From [Clostridium] innocuum (GTDB lineage: Bacteria > Bacillota_I > Bacilli_A > Erysipelotrichales > Erysipelotrichaceae), in assembly GCA_012317185.1 (NCBI GenBank), contig CP048838.1:1550001-1614000 (forward strand): 64,000 nt of DNA, read 5' to 3'. The stretch's first letter is position 1, and every line of letters starts with the position of its first letter. Shown piece after piece: positions 36,229 to 44,685 of this stretch. A program made the translations under genes and the position numbers. The notes beneath the pieces are model-generated. The model did not search any database, was not told the DNA's origin, and saw nothing but the letters and a program-made list of their open reading frames with translations.

Positions 36229-38322
36229 CTATTGCATGGAGATAAACATATCATCATAGGTTGGAAACGGGTAATTATCCGAGGATACCGCTTCCTCAAT
36301 CGCATCAATCACTGCGCGCAGCTCCTCCATTTTCGGAACAATCACCTGATTGAGATACTGTGCCTTTTCCATATTATCCGGATACTGCTGACGCTCAATC
36401 ATATGCTTCTTCAAATCATGATAGCGTTCATCAAAGGTGGCTAACAGATCACACAAATGCTTGATTTTCCGCTGATAATAGCTGTTCTCTGTACCAAGAG
36501 AATTCTGTGCATCTGTATAAAATTTGATTTCACGAACGAGAGCAGGGAGGATATCCTTTTTACTGATATCCAGCAGCGTCAGCACCTCCGCTTTGACGGA
36601 TTTACGGTATTCCTCTGTCAGAATATCAACGCGGGCCTCCAGCTCCAGCCGGTCATATACCTTGTTTCGCTCAAACATTTCCACTGCCTTGTCATCCAGC
36701 ATGGAATAGATGCTGTCCACATAATGCTTAATGTTCGGCAATCCGCGTTCCTGTGCCTCCTGAAGCCATTCCTCACTGTAGCCATCCTTGGAAAAGAGAA
36801 TACGGGAATGCTTGCGCAGAATATCACGGCAGATGTCCAGAGACTTCTTGCGGATATCGTCAATGTATTTATACTGCTGCAAAGTGTCGGCGATACTGCG
36901 CAGTGAATCCGCAACAATGGAATTCAAGATAATGTTTGTCGTTGATGCACTGCGACTGCTTCCTACCATACGAAATTCAAATTTATTACCGGTAAAGGCG
37001 AAGGGAGAGGTGCGGTTTCGGTCACTGGTATCCTTTGGTACATACGACAGATTCGCAATCGCATATGGCTGTGTCTCCACATCCGGTTTGATTTCATGTT
37101 CACCGTTACGCAGCTTTTCCAGAATGATTTCCAGCTCATCACCCATACAGATGGAAACAACAGCAGGCGGTGCTTCATCAGCTCCCAGCCGGTAATCATT
37201 CCCATAGCAGCTTGCCGCCATACGAAGCAGCTCCGGATATGTATCCACAGCCTCGATGATTGCACAGACAAACAGCAGGAAACGAATGTTTTCATGCGGG
37301 CGATCCCCCGGCTCCAGAAGATTCTGTCCATCATCGGTAACCAGTGACCAGTTGTTGTGCTTTCCGCTTCCGTTCACGCCCTGAAACGGTTTCTCATGAA
37401 GCAGGCATGCCATACCGTGCTTATCTGCCTTTTTCTTCAACACATCCATGATGATCAGATTTTGATCCACCGCAACATTGGCATCGATAAACAGCGGTGC
37501 GATTTCAAACTGACAGGGAGCTACCTCGTTGTGCTCGGTCTTTGCATAGATTCCAAGCTTCCACAGCTCCTCATCCACCTCTGTCATGAAGGCCTGTACA
37601 CGGGAAGGGATGCTTCCAAAGTAATGACCGCGAATATCCATGCTCTTTGGCGGCATGGAACCAAACAGCGTGCGTCCGGTATGCACCAGATCCTTACGCT
37701 CCAGATACATCCTTTTATCAATCAAAAAGTATTCCTGCTCCAGACCGACCATGGCATTGACATGCTTGATATCCTTATCTTTAAACAGATTGACAATGCG
37801 GGTGGCCTGCTTGCTGATCGCTTCCGCTGATTTTAAAAGAGGTGCCTTTTTATCCAGGGTTTCTCCGTTGTATGAAACAAAGATGGTAGGGATACAGAGA
37901 ACGTTATCCCGCAGAAAGGCCGGGGAGGTACAATCCCAATACGTATACCCGCGTGCCTCAAAGGTTGCCCGTAAACCGCCGCTTGGAAAAGAGGAGGCAT
38001 CCCCCTCGCCCTTGATCAGGGACTTCCCGCTGAATCTGGAAATCGGCTGATCGTGATCCCCGGGCTCGATAAAGCTGTCATGCTTTTCGGCAGTGGAGCC
38101 GGTCAGCGGCTGGAACCAGTGCGTAAAATGCGTCGCTCCCCTGTCCATTGCCCATGTCTTCATTGCATGCGCAATCGCATCTGCCGTCGGACGATCCAGC
38201 GCATCCTCCTTGCGGGTTGCGGTTTTCCATTTTTTATAAATCGGATGAGGGAGACATTCCTTCATCACACATTCACTAAAGAGATTGATTCCAAAATCAT
38301 CAAAAGGGTGTTTTTCTGCCAT
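36229..38322 (-). CDS. glnN: Glutamine synthetase type III
   Basis: A 697-aa GSIII that makes glutamine from glutamate, ammonia and ATP. It has the N-terminal GSIII domain (RGATHFTHWFQPLTG), the KGEGDASSFPSGG loop, GLEQEYFLIDK, and the active-site GVNGSGKHNNWS and EFRMVGSS stretches, with the long C-terminal domain of this type (to MISMQ-like end). Length is normal, roughly 1.5 times GSI. The start is ATG at 38322 with AGGAGG eight bases upstream. No GlnR box or amtB is visible nearby. Confidence 0.96.
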   Translation of the reverse strand: MAEKHPFDDFGINLFSECVMKECLPHPIYKKWKTATRKEDALDRPTADAIAHAMKTWAMDRGATHFTHWFQPLTGSTAEKHDSFIEPGDHDQPISRFSGKSLIKGEGDASSFPSGGLRATFEARGYTYWDCTSPAFLRDNVLCIPTIFVSYNGETLDKKAPLLKSAEAISKQATRIVNLFKDKDIKHVNAMVGLEQEYFLIDKRMYLERKDLVHTGRTLFGSMPPKSMDIRGHYFGSIPSRVQAFMTEVDEELWKLGIYAKTEHNEVAPCQFEIAPLFIDANVAVDQNLIIMDVLKKKADKHGMACLLHEKPFQGVNGSGKHNNWSLVTDDGQNLLEPGDRPHENIRFLLFVCAIIEAVDTYPELLRMAASCYGNDYRLGADEAPPAVVSICMGDELEIILEKLRNGEHEIKPDVETQPYAIANLSYVPKDTSDRNRTSPFAFTGNKFEFRMVGSSRSASTTNIILNSIVADSLRSIADTLQQYKYIDDIRKKSLDICRDILRKHSRILFSKDGYSEEWLQEAQERGLPNIKHYVDSIYSMLDDKAVEMFERNKVYDRLELEARVDILTEEYRKSVKAEVLTLLDISKKDILPALVREIKFYTDAQNSLGTENSYYQRKIKHLCDLLATFDERYHDLKKHMIERQQYPDNMEKAQYLNQVIVPKMEELRAVIDAIEEAVSSDNYPFPTYDDMFISMQ

Positions 38323-38657
38323 GATAGATTCCTCCTATAGTGGAATTTTACTGCAAAATGAATTTTTTGTATATAAAAACTTGAAAAAATTTAAAAATCA
38401 AATAGAAAATAGAAAAAATATGGAGAAATGCGAATAAAAATTCTATTTTTGTCATAAAATGTTAAAAAATTCTGTATTGTGGGAAATGATGGGTTCATAG
38501 AAAAAAGAATGAAATAATTGGAAAAGTAGAGTATAATATAAATATCGGTAAAGAGGCTGTCAACGCTTTCTATTTCCTGCAGTTCGGCGGTTGAACGCAT
38601 AAGAACAGCAGGATTTACATACAATGGGGCGAAGACTGCTTAAAAGGAGGAAAAAAT
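38323..38657. promoter_or_regulatory. Divergent promoter region glnN / rubrerythrin
   Basis: AT-rich. A TATAAT box at 38532-38537 probably serves rubrerythrin, with no clear -35. AAAGGAGG precedes ATG 38658. No PerR box is evident by eye. Confidence 0.4.
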
Positions 38658-39194
38658 ATGAACTTAAAAGGAACAAAGACAGAAAAGAACCTGAATGAGG
38701 CATTTGCCGGAGAATCCATGGCAAGAAACAAGTATACGTATTATGCTTCCAAGGCGAAGAAAGACGGTTATGTTCAAATTTCCAATATTTTCGAACAGAC
38801 AGCAAACAATGAAAAGGAGCATGCAAAATTGTGGTTTAAGCTGCTGCATGACGGTATGCCGGATACGGTTACCAATCTGAAGGATGCTGCTGCCGGTGAA
38901 AACTTCGAGTGGACAGACATGTATGCACGTATGGCAAAGGAAGCACGCGAGGAAGGCTTTGATGACATCGCTGATACGATGGAAGGTGTTCTGGCTATTG
39001 AGAAAACACATGAACAGCGCTATGTTGCTCTGCTGAACAATATTGAGGATGGTACTGTGTTTGAAAAAGCAGAGGAAACCCTGTGGGAATGTCTGAACTG
39101 CGGACACCTGCACACTGGAAAAACGGCTCCAGAGGTATGTCCGGTATGCAATCACCCGCGTTCTTACTTCGAGGTTCGCAAAGAGAATTACTAA
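38658..39194 (+). CDS. Rubrerythrin
   Basis: A 178-aa peroxide-reducing non-haem iron protein. The N-terminal ferritin-like four-helix domain holds the diiron ligands (EAFAGESMARNKY, NNEKEHAKLWF, GVLAIEKTHEQRY). The C-terminal rubredoxin domain has the iron site CLNCGH ... CPVCNHP. It is a hallmark of oxidative defence in anaerobes and needs an NADH/rubredoxin electron donor, not encoded here. Single-gene unit with a terminator at 39209. Confidence 0.95.
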   Translation: MNLKGTKTEKNLNEAFAGESMARNKYTYYASKAKKDGYVQISNIFEQTANNEKEHAKLWFKLLHDGMPDTVTNLKDAAAGENFEWTDMYARMAKEAREEGFDDIADTMEGVLAIEKTHEQRYVALLNNIEDGTVFEKAEETLWECLNCGHLHTGKTAPEVCPVCNHPRSYFEVRKENY

Positions 39195-39208
39195 TTCATA
39201 GCATAGAA

Positions 39209-39243
39209 AAGGCTTTTTTCGATAGGAAAGGAGCCTTTTTTTT
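39209..39243 (+). terminator. Terminator after rubrerythrin
   Basis: Stem AAGGCT / AGCCTT with eight Ts. Confidence 0.75.
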
Positions 39244-39440
39244 GCGTCATTAGAAAAAGTATTGGGAAAGTTTATATGTTTTTTAGAAAAGCGTATTGTA
39301 AAAAAATATAATATGTGTAGAATATATTTGATACATCTTTCAGCGGCCGCTGTCTGTTCTGTATAAATAAAAGGTGAAGACTGCATAGGATTATGTCAGT
39401 TTCCTGCGAACAAATAGAAAGAAAGTCTGGTTAAATTGAT

Positions 39441-40838
39441 ATGACAAATTTTATTCATTCGGTGCTGGGATTCAAAAAACTATCTCCTGCACAGAAGATT
39501 GCATCGAGCTTCCTGCTTGTGATTCTCAGCGGAACACTGCTGCTGATGCTGCCGATTTCCAATAAGAATTTTCAGTTTTTGAACTGGCTGGATGCTTTGT
39601 TTACGGCAACCAGTGCTACCTGCGTAACCGGATTAAGTGTATTTACGGTTGCTGATCAGCTTAACTGGTTTGGTCAGCTGATTCTGCTTCTGCTGATTCA
39701 GGTAGGCGGTCTTGGACTGATGACATTCATGGCGGTCTTTATTCTGATTGTGAAAAACCGTCTCTCTATGAATGAGAAAATCGCTATGAAGGAAATGCTG
39801 AATCAGGAAAGGGTCGTAAATATGCGGAAGTTTCTGCTGGACATCCTGTACTATACCTTGTTTTTTGAGGCTGTGGGTGCGATTCTGATATCGTTTCGCA
39901 TGATACCGCGCTTCGGACTTGTGGATGGCAGCTTTAAAGCGGTATTTCTGGCTGTTTCAGCTTTCTGTAACGCCGGGTTCGATACGCTTGGATCGGTGAG
40001 TCTTCAGGAATATGTGCATGATCCGCTGATGTGTCTGACAATTATGGCGCTGATTGTACTGGGTGGTCTGGGTTTTGCTGTCTGGTTTGATATTCGGGAT
40101 AAGGTGGGACCGCTGCTGCATCGTCGGATCACATTCAAGAAGTTCAGACATTCTCTGTCTCTGCATACCAAAATCGTATTGAGTGTCAGTCTGTTTCTGA
40201 TTATCATACCCGGACTGCTGATTATGCTGGTGGAGTTCACAAATTCCAGAACGCTGGGAGATTTCAATATATTCGAGAAGCTGATGACTGCAATGTTTGA
40301 ATCCATAGCACTTCGAACGGCAGGCTTTACAACGATTAACTATGCTGGCTTGAAGCCTGCAACCGATTTGCTAATGATGGTTGTCATGTTTATCGGTGGT
40401 TCTCCGGGAGGTACGGCCGGCGGTATCAAAACGACGACGATTGCGGTGCTTGTCATCTATATTATCTCCTCTTTGAAGGGGAGGGAGCACACCGTTGTTC
40501 TTCACAGGAAAATCGGAAGAGGAATCATCATTCGTGCGATGGGAATTTTCTTCATCAATCTGGTTGTGTTGTTTACCGGGATTTTCCTGTTGAATATCGT
40601 TGAGCAAAAGCCGTTTTTGAGTCTTTCCTTTGAAGCGGTGAGCGCAATGGCGACCGTAGGCTCCAGTCTTGGAATCACTACCTCTCTTGGTGTGGGAGGC
40701 AAGCTGATCATCATCTTCCTCATGTATGTCGGACGTATCGGTATTTCCACACTGATATTGTCATTGACACGTAATAAGCCAAATAGAAATTCAGCCAATA
40801 AGGTATCATTCCCAAATGGAAACATAATTGTGGGATAA
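39441..40838 (+). CDS. TrkH/KtrB-family potassium channel-transporter
   Basis: A 465-aa K+ uptake membrane subunit with four pore-repeat (P-loop) regions, for example TATSATCVTGLSV, SAFCNAGFDTLGS, RTAGFTTINY and AMATVGSSLGI, whose glycines form the selectivity filter. It works with the RCK protein encoded next (12 bases downstream), as in KtrAB. Length fits KtrB. A GC-rich 12-base palindrome CAGCGGCCGCTG (39341-39352) lies in its leader. Confidence 0.93.
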   Translation: MTNFIHSVLGFKKLSPAQKIASSFLLVILSGTLLLMLPISNKNFQFLNWLDALFTATSATCVTGLSVFTVADQLNWFGQLILLLLIQVGGLGLMTFMAVFILIVKNRLSMNEKIAMKEMLNQERVVNMRKFLLDILYYTLFFEAVGAILISFRMIPRFGLVDGSFKAVFLAVSAFCNAGFDTLGSVSLQEYVHDPLMCLTIMALIVLGGLGFAVWFDIRDKVGPLLHRRITFKKFRHSLSLHTKIVLSVSLFLIIIPGLLIMLVEFTNSRTLGDFNIFEKLMTAMFESIALRTAGFTTINYAGLKPATDLLMMVVMFIGGSPGGTAGGIKTTTIAVLVIYIISSLKGREHTVVLHRKIGRGIIIRAMGIFFINLVVLFTGIFLLNIVEQKPFLSLSFEAVSAMATVGSSLGITTSLGVGGKLIIIFLMYVGRIGISTLILSLTRNKPNRNSANKVSFPNGNIIVG

Positions 40839-40850
40839 GGAGATAGAAAA

Positions 40851-41528
40851 ATGAAAAAGATTTCAAACAGACAGTATGTTGTACTCGGATTAGGAATTTT
40901 CGGTTCAACAGTAGCGAAGACATTGAGCAGCTATAATTGCGAGGTGATTGCTCTGGATAATGACGAAAAATGCGTAGATCGCATGGCGGATATTGTTACA
41001 CAGAGTATGATGTGTGATATTACCGATATCAATCAGCTGCGCGAGGCGGGTGTACAGGATTGTGATATTGCGATTGTAAGTATGGGGAGCCACCTTGAGG
41101 AGAGTGTGATGGGCATTATCAATCTGAAGGAGCTGGGTGTTCCGTATATCGTGGCAAAGGCAAAAAACAAGCGCTATATGCAGATATTCACGGAGCTTGG
41201 AGCCAATAAGGTTGTGCGCCCGGAGAAGGAAATGGGCGAACAGGTTGCCAAGGGCGTATTAGGGAAAAATATTATCGATGTTGTGGATCTGGACAAGGAG
41301 TACAGTATCGTGGAAATACCTACGCCGCCGCAGTGGGTAGGAAAATCTCTGATTGAACTTGATCTGCGCCGAAGATTCGGTATCAATGTTGTGGGCATTC
41401 GTTCTTATTTGCAGGAGCATTTGAATGTGTGCCCGGATGCAGAGTATAAAATACAGAAGGAGGATCATCTGGTTGTGATTGCGGATTGCAAGACACTGGA
41501 TCGATTCGACGTGCTGGATCAGCTGTAA
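40851..41528 (+). CDS. TrkA/KtrA-family RCK regulatory protein
   Basis: A 225-aa peripheral gating subunit with an RCK_N Rossmann domain (YVVLGLGIFGSTVAKTL, GxGxxG for nucleotide) and an RCK_C domain from about residue 140. It binds ATP/ADP/NAD(H) and often c-di-AMP to open the potassium transporter encoded just upstream. AAGGAG lies before ATG 40851. A terminator follows at 41529. Confidence 0.94.
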   Translation: MKKISNRQYVVLGLGIFGSTVAKTLSSYNCEVIALDNDEKCVDRMADIVTQSMMCDITDINQLREAGVQDCDIAIVSMGSHLEESVMGIINLKELGVPYIVAKAKNKRYMQIFTELGANKVVRPEKEMGEQVAKGVLGKNIIDVVDLDKEYSIVEIPTPPQWVGKSLIELDLRRRFGINVVGIRSYLQEHLNVCPDAEYKIQKEDHLVVIADCKTLDRFDVLDQL

Positions 41529-41553
41529 GATGCGAAAACTGCATCTTTTTTTT
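41529..41553 (+). terminator. Terminator after the trk/ktr operon
   Basis: Stem GATGC / GCATC followed by eight Ts. Confidence 0.8.
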
Positions 41554-41643
41554 GTGCATAATGGATACACATGTTTTCAGGTATGCTTTCATATACTGTT
41601 TTAATGGAGGATGCTTTTATTGTTAATAGAGGCAGGATGCTCA

Positions 41644-42327
41644 ATGAGAAAAGTCAAAAGCAGGAAATATAAAAAGCAGAAGCTGATTCTTCTGCTGGTC
41701 GCGATCGTTCTTGGATTTGGATGTGTTGTCCGTTCATTTAATACGTATATGGAGCCGCAGCTTCAGGCGATTGCCAAGCAGCATACAGGGTTTGCAATCA
41801 ATAATATTGTGAAAGAAGTGCTGGCGGATATTGAATATGATACCGATGCACTGTTTAAAATAAATCGCACAAAGAACGGGGATATAACCAGTATTGAATA
41901 TGATTCGTATAAATTAAATCAGCTGTTGTATTCGGCATTGAATACGATTGATAAATCACTGCTGGCTGCACAGGATGGTAAAAAGGATCCTACGACGAAG
42001 GATGTCTTCTATGAGGATGGAGTTTTGTATGAAGTACCGGCAGGTTATCTGAGTCATATTTTCTTTTTATATGATAAGGGGCCGAAAATCAGAGTGCGTA
42101 TGCGGATGCTGAATGATGTTACAGGAGAGATAAAAACGGAATCAAAGCCATATGGAATCAACAACACCATGATTAAAATATCACTTGTTGTTAAGGTGAA
42201 TGCGCAGGTTATAACTTTTTTGAGTACGTCAGAGCTGGAGACGAAAACGGAGATACCGTTGGTTGTACAGATTGTGAATGGACAGGTGCCTGATTTTACT
42301 CCATATAGTAGTTCTTCTGGAAAGTGA
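41644..42327 (+). CDS. YunB-like sporulation protein
   Basis: A 227-aa protein with a basic N-terminus and one membrane helix (about 10-32), then an extracytoplasmic domain. It carries features of the Bacillus sporulation protein YunB: INNIVKEVLADIEYD near the start of the domain and the late SKPYGINNTMIKISL pattern. YunB is made in the mother cell under SigE in Bacillus. This points to a spore-former. The start is uncertain: ATG 41644 has AGGA six bases before, while a TTG at 41620 has a stronger GGAGG. The CRISPR array begins 96 bases downstream. Confidence 0.75.
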   Translation: MRKVKSRKYKKQKLILLLVAIVLGFGCVVRSFNTYMEPQLQAIAKQHTGFAINNIVKEVLADIEYDTDALFKINRTKNGDITSIEYDSYKLNQLLYSALNTIDKSLLAAQDGKKDPTTKDVFYEDGVLYEVPAGYLSHIFFLYDKGPKIRVRMRMLNDVTGEIKTESKPYGINNTMIKISLVVKVNAQVITFLSTSELETKTEIPLVVQIVNGQVPDFTPYSSSSGK

Positions 42328-42423
42328 TGAGAAAGTATTACTGGAGTATTGTTTATTATTTGGTTTGTGAGCCTAAAGAGAAACTAGAGTGTATCGCTTA
42401 GTGAGCGCCTGATTAGAAGGATT

Positions 42424-44426
42424 ATTTAGATCCACTAGCCTCAGGAGAGGCTAGACCGGATGCTGAATATTCCGATTGCATCCATAAATATTTAGATCCA
42501 CTAGCCTCAGGAGAGGCTAGACTATGTCAGCGCTCTTTCTTCCTTAACTTCTCTCAATTTAGATCCACTAGCCTCAGGAGAGGCTAGACTGGAAAAACTG
42601 TAATGCTCTGGCTGCTCTTGCAATTTAGATCCACTAGTCTCAGGAGAGGCTAGACGTGAAAGCATGTTGAATCGAAACAGCACCTCTTGATTTAGAACCA
42701 CTAGCCTCAGGAGAGGCTAGACTAAAAGATAAAAGGATCTATGTTACTGAGTGTGATATTTAGATCCACTAGTCTCAGGAGAGGCTAGACGCCATGGTCA
42801 AAATATCTGTGTTCATACAAGTACCGATATTTAGATCCACTAGCCTCAGGAGAGGCTAGACGGAAAGCAGAAGAAATAAAGCGGCTACGTATTGAATTTA
42901 GATCCACTAGCCTCAGGAGAGGCTAGACAAGAGCTGACTGCTAAAGGATATGATTTCCGAAGTAAGATTTAGATCCACTAGCCTCAGGAGAGGCTAGACA
43001 CGAGTGACGGTCGAATGCATCCAGTGGAAAATGCATTTAGATCCACTAGCCTCAGGAGAGGCTAGACTGTAGCAGATGGATTCCTGGATAAAACACTGGA
43101 AATTTAGATCCACTAGCCTCAGGAGAGGCTAGACCGATAATGTGGTCGGTGATAATAATGTGATCAATGGTATTTAGATCCACTAGCCTCAGGAGAGGCT
43201 AGACCGGATGTAGCCTGCTTTGTAGATGCCATTGACTTGCCATTTAGATCCACTAGCCTCAGGAGAGGCTAGACCGTTTATATCTGTTCAATCCCTTCCG
43301 AATTAAGATTTAGATCCACTAGCCTCAGGAGAGGCTAGACCAGATGAATTGGCGGATCTGACAACATTCTTCAATATTTAGATCCACTAGCCTCAGGAGA
43401 GGCTAGACGATGCTCATGCTATACGATCTAGTGTACGACACAATTTAGATCCACTAGCCTCAGGAGAGGCTAGACTAGATAGTCCTAAACGGCATATATG
43501 TATGCCGCTACATTTAGATCCACTAGCCTCAGGAGAGGCTAGACGTAAGCAGACGGTGTATAACTGGGGACGTTGGAAATTTAGATCCACTAGCCTCAGG
43601 AGAGGCTAGACCAGACCATGTTAAAACAATATGCACAAGAGATATTATTTAGATCCACTAGCCTCAGGAGTGGCTAGACAATAATATATCCAAGGCATTT
43701 TATTTCCTTTATTATTTAGATCCACTAGCCTCAGGAGAGGCTAGACGACAAACCAACCCATTGCGCCACACGCCACGATAGGATTTAGATCCACTAGCCT
43801 CAGGAGAGGCTAGACGGATTCAGATTTGGAATCTGGATGGGCATTTAATATTTAGATCCACTAGCCTCAGGAGAGGCTAGACCGTGACCGCATTCCGTCT
43901 ATAAAAAAAGTAATCAGTATTTAGATCCACTAGCCTCAGGAGAGGCTAGACGCCAAGAAACTCACCTCTTGCCACTTTCCTTTCAAATATTTAGATCCAC
44001 TAGCCTCAGGAGAGGCTAGACAGATGATCTCAACAGGCTCTGGACAAAGGGCAAACATTTAGATCCACTAGCCTCAGGAGAGGCTAGACCTATCTACTTT
44101 AACAGGGATAAGCGAAACTAAATTATTTAGATCCACTAGCCTCAGGAGAGGCTAGACAAGGCACTCGGAATAGGAAAGAGTGCCTTCTATATTTAGATCC
44201 ACTAGCCTCAGGAGAGGCTAGACTTACATATGTATAAATACGGCGCAGTACAGCTAATATTTAGATCCACTAGCCTCAGGAGAGGCTAGACGGTATCAAA
44301 GGGTCGAAAGCTGGAACGACGCTGAAATTTAGATCCACTAGCCTCAGGAGAGGCTAGACCCTTTGTATTTGACAAGAAGGTGCCGTCTACACCATTTAGA
44401 TCCACTAGCCTCAGGAGAGGCTAGAC
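42424..44426 (-). CRISPR. Orphan CRISPR array, 30 repeats, type I-C-like
   Basis: Thirty repeats of 33 nt separated by 29 spacers of 33-38 nt. Read on the minus strand the repeat starts GTCTAGCCTC, folds into an 8-bp stem CTAGCCTC-TCCT-GAGGCTAG and ends TGGATCTAAAT. That layout, with an 11-nt 3' tail after the hairpin, is like type I-C repeats (GTC...GTGGATTGAAAT), where Cas5 cuts below the stem. Mutated repeats are at 42623, 42690, 42758 and 43647, mostly near the low-coordinate end, which marks it as the old, trailer end. No cas genes lie within the window, so the array depends on distant genes or is orphan. Confidence 0.95.
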
Positions 44427-44540
44427 CGTGAAAAATCCCATTAAATCCCCTAAATGAAACAAATTTACACAAATATAAAACTTTGGTTAATGAAAATTGT
44501 GTTGAAATTGTTACATTTGTGTGAATTTGAACAAAATGAT
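44427..44540 (-). promoter_or_regulatory. Putative CRISPR leader
   Basis: The strongly AT-rich stretch next to the youngest repeats. It contains a 15-bp inverted repeat with one mismatch, CAAATTTACACAAAT (44460-44474) / ATTTGTGTGAATTTG (44515-44529). Transcription of the array would run from here toward lower coordinates. Confidence 0.6.
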
Positions 44541-44583
44541 GCGCGAACCTCCCAGGGAATTCATGTGAGCTTATGGTTCGCGC
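44541..44583. repeat. Perfect 9-bp hairpin beside the CRISPR leader
   Basis: GCGCGAACC (44541-44549) pairs with GGTTCGCGC (44575-44583) around a 25-base loop. No T-run follows on either strand. It is GC-rich in an AT-rich setting. Role unknown. Confidence 0.5.
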
Positions 44584-44643
44584 TGGATTATTTAGCGGGA
44601 TAACCATCTACTATTATTATAACAGAAAAAATTCCAAATACAT

Positions 44644-44675
44644 AAAAAGGATACATTCCAGTATGAAATATATCC
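44644..44675 (-). terminator. Terminator of the nrdG-nrdD operon
   Basis: Minus-strand stem GGATATATTTC / GAATGTATCC followed by five Ts. Confidence 0.7.
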
Positions 44676-44685
44676 TCTTATTTGC

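Noticed and set aside
36229..38322. Long plus-strand open frames opposite glnN, and similar antisense frames opposite the Na/Pi genes and proS
   Set aside because: They are mirror frames of strongly supported genes, with no ribosome sites or family motifs.
39341..39352. GC-rich palindrome CAGCGGCCGCTG before the potassium transporter gene
   Set aside because: Striking in AT-rich DNA but only 12 bases and single-copy here. Nothing ties it to regulation.
39245..39440. Possible c-di-AMP riboswitch before the potassium transporter genes
   Set aside because: Potassium genes often have one, but I see none of the expected conserved helices in the 196-base leader.
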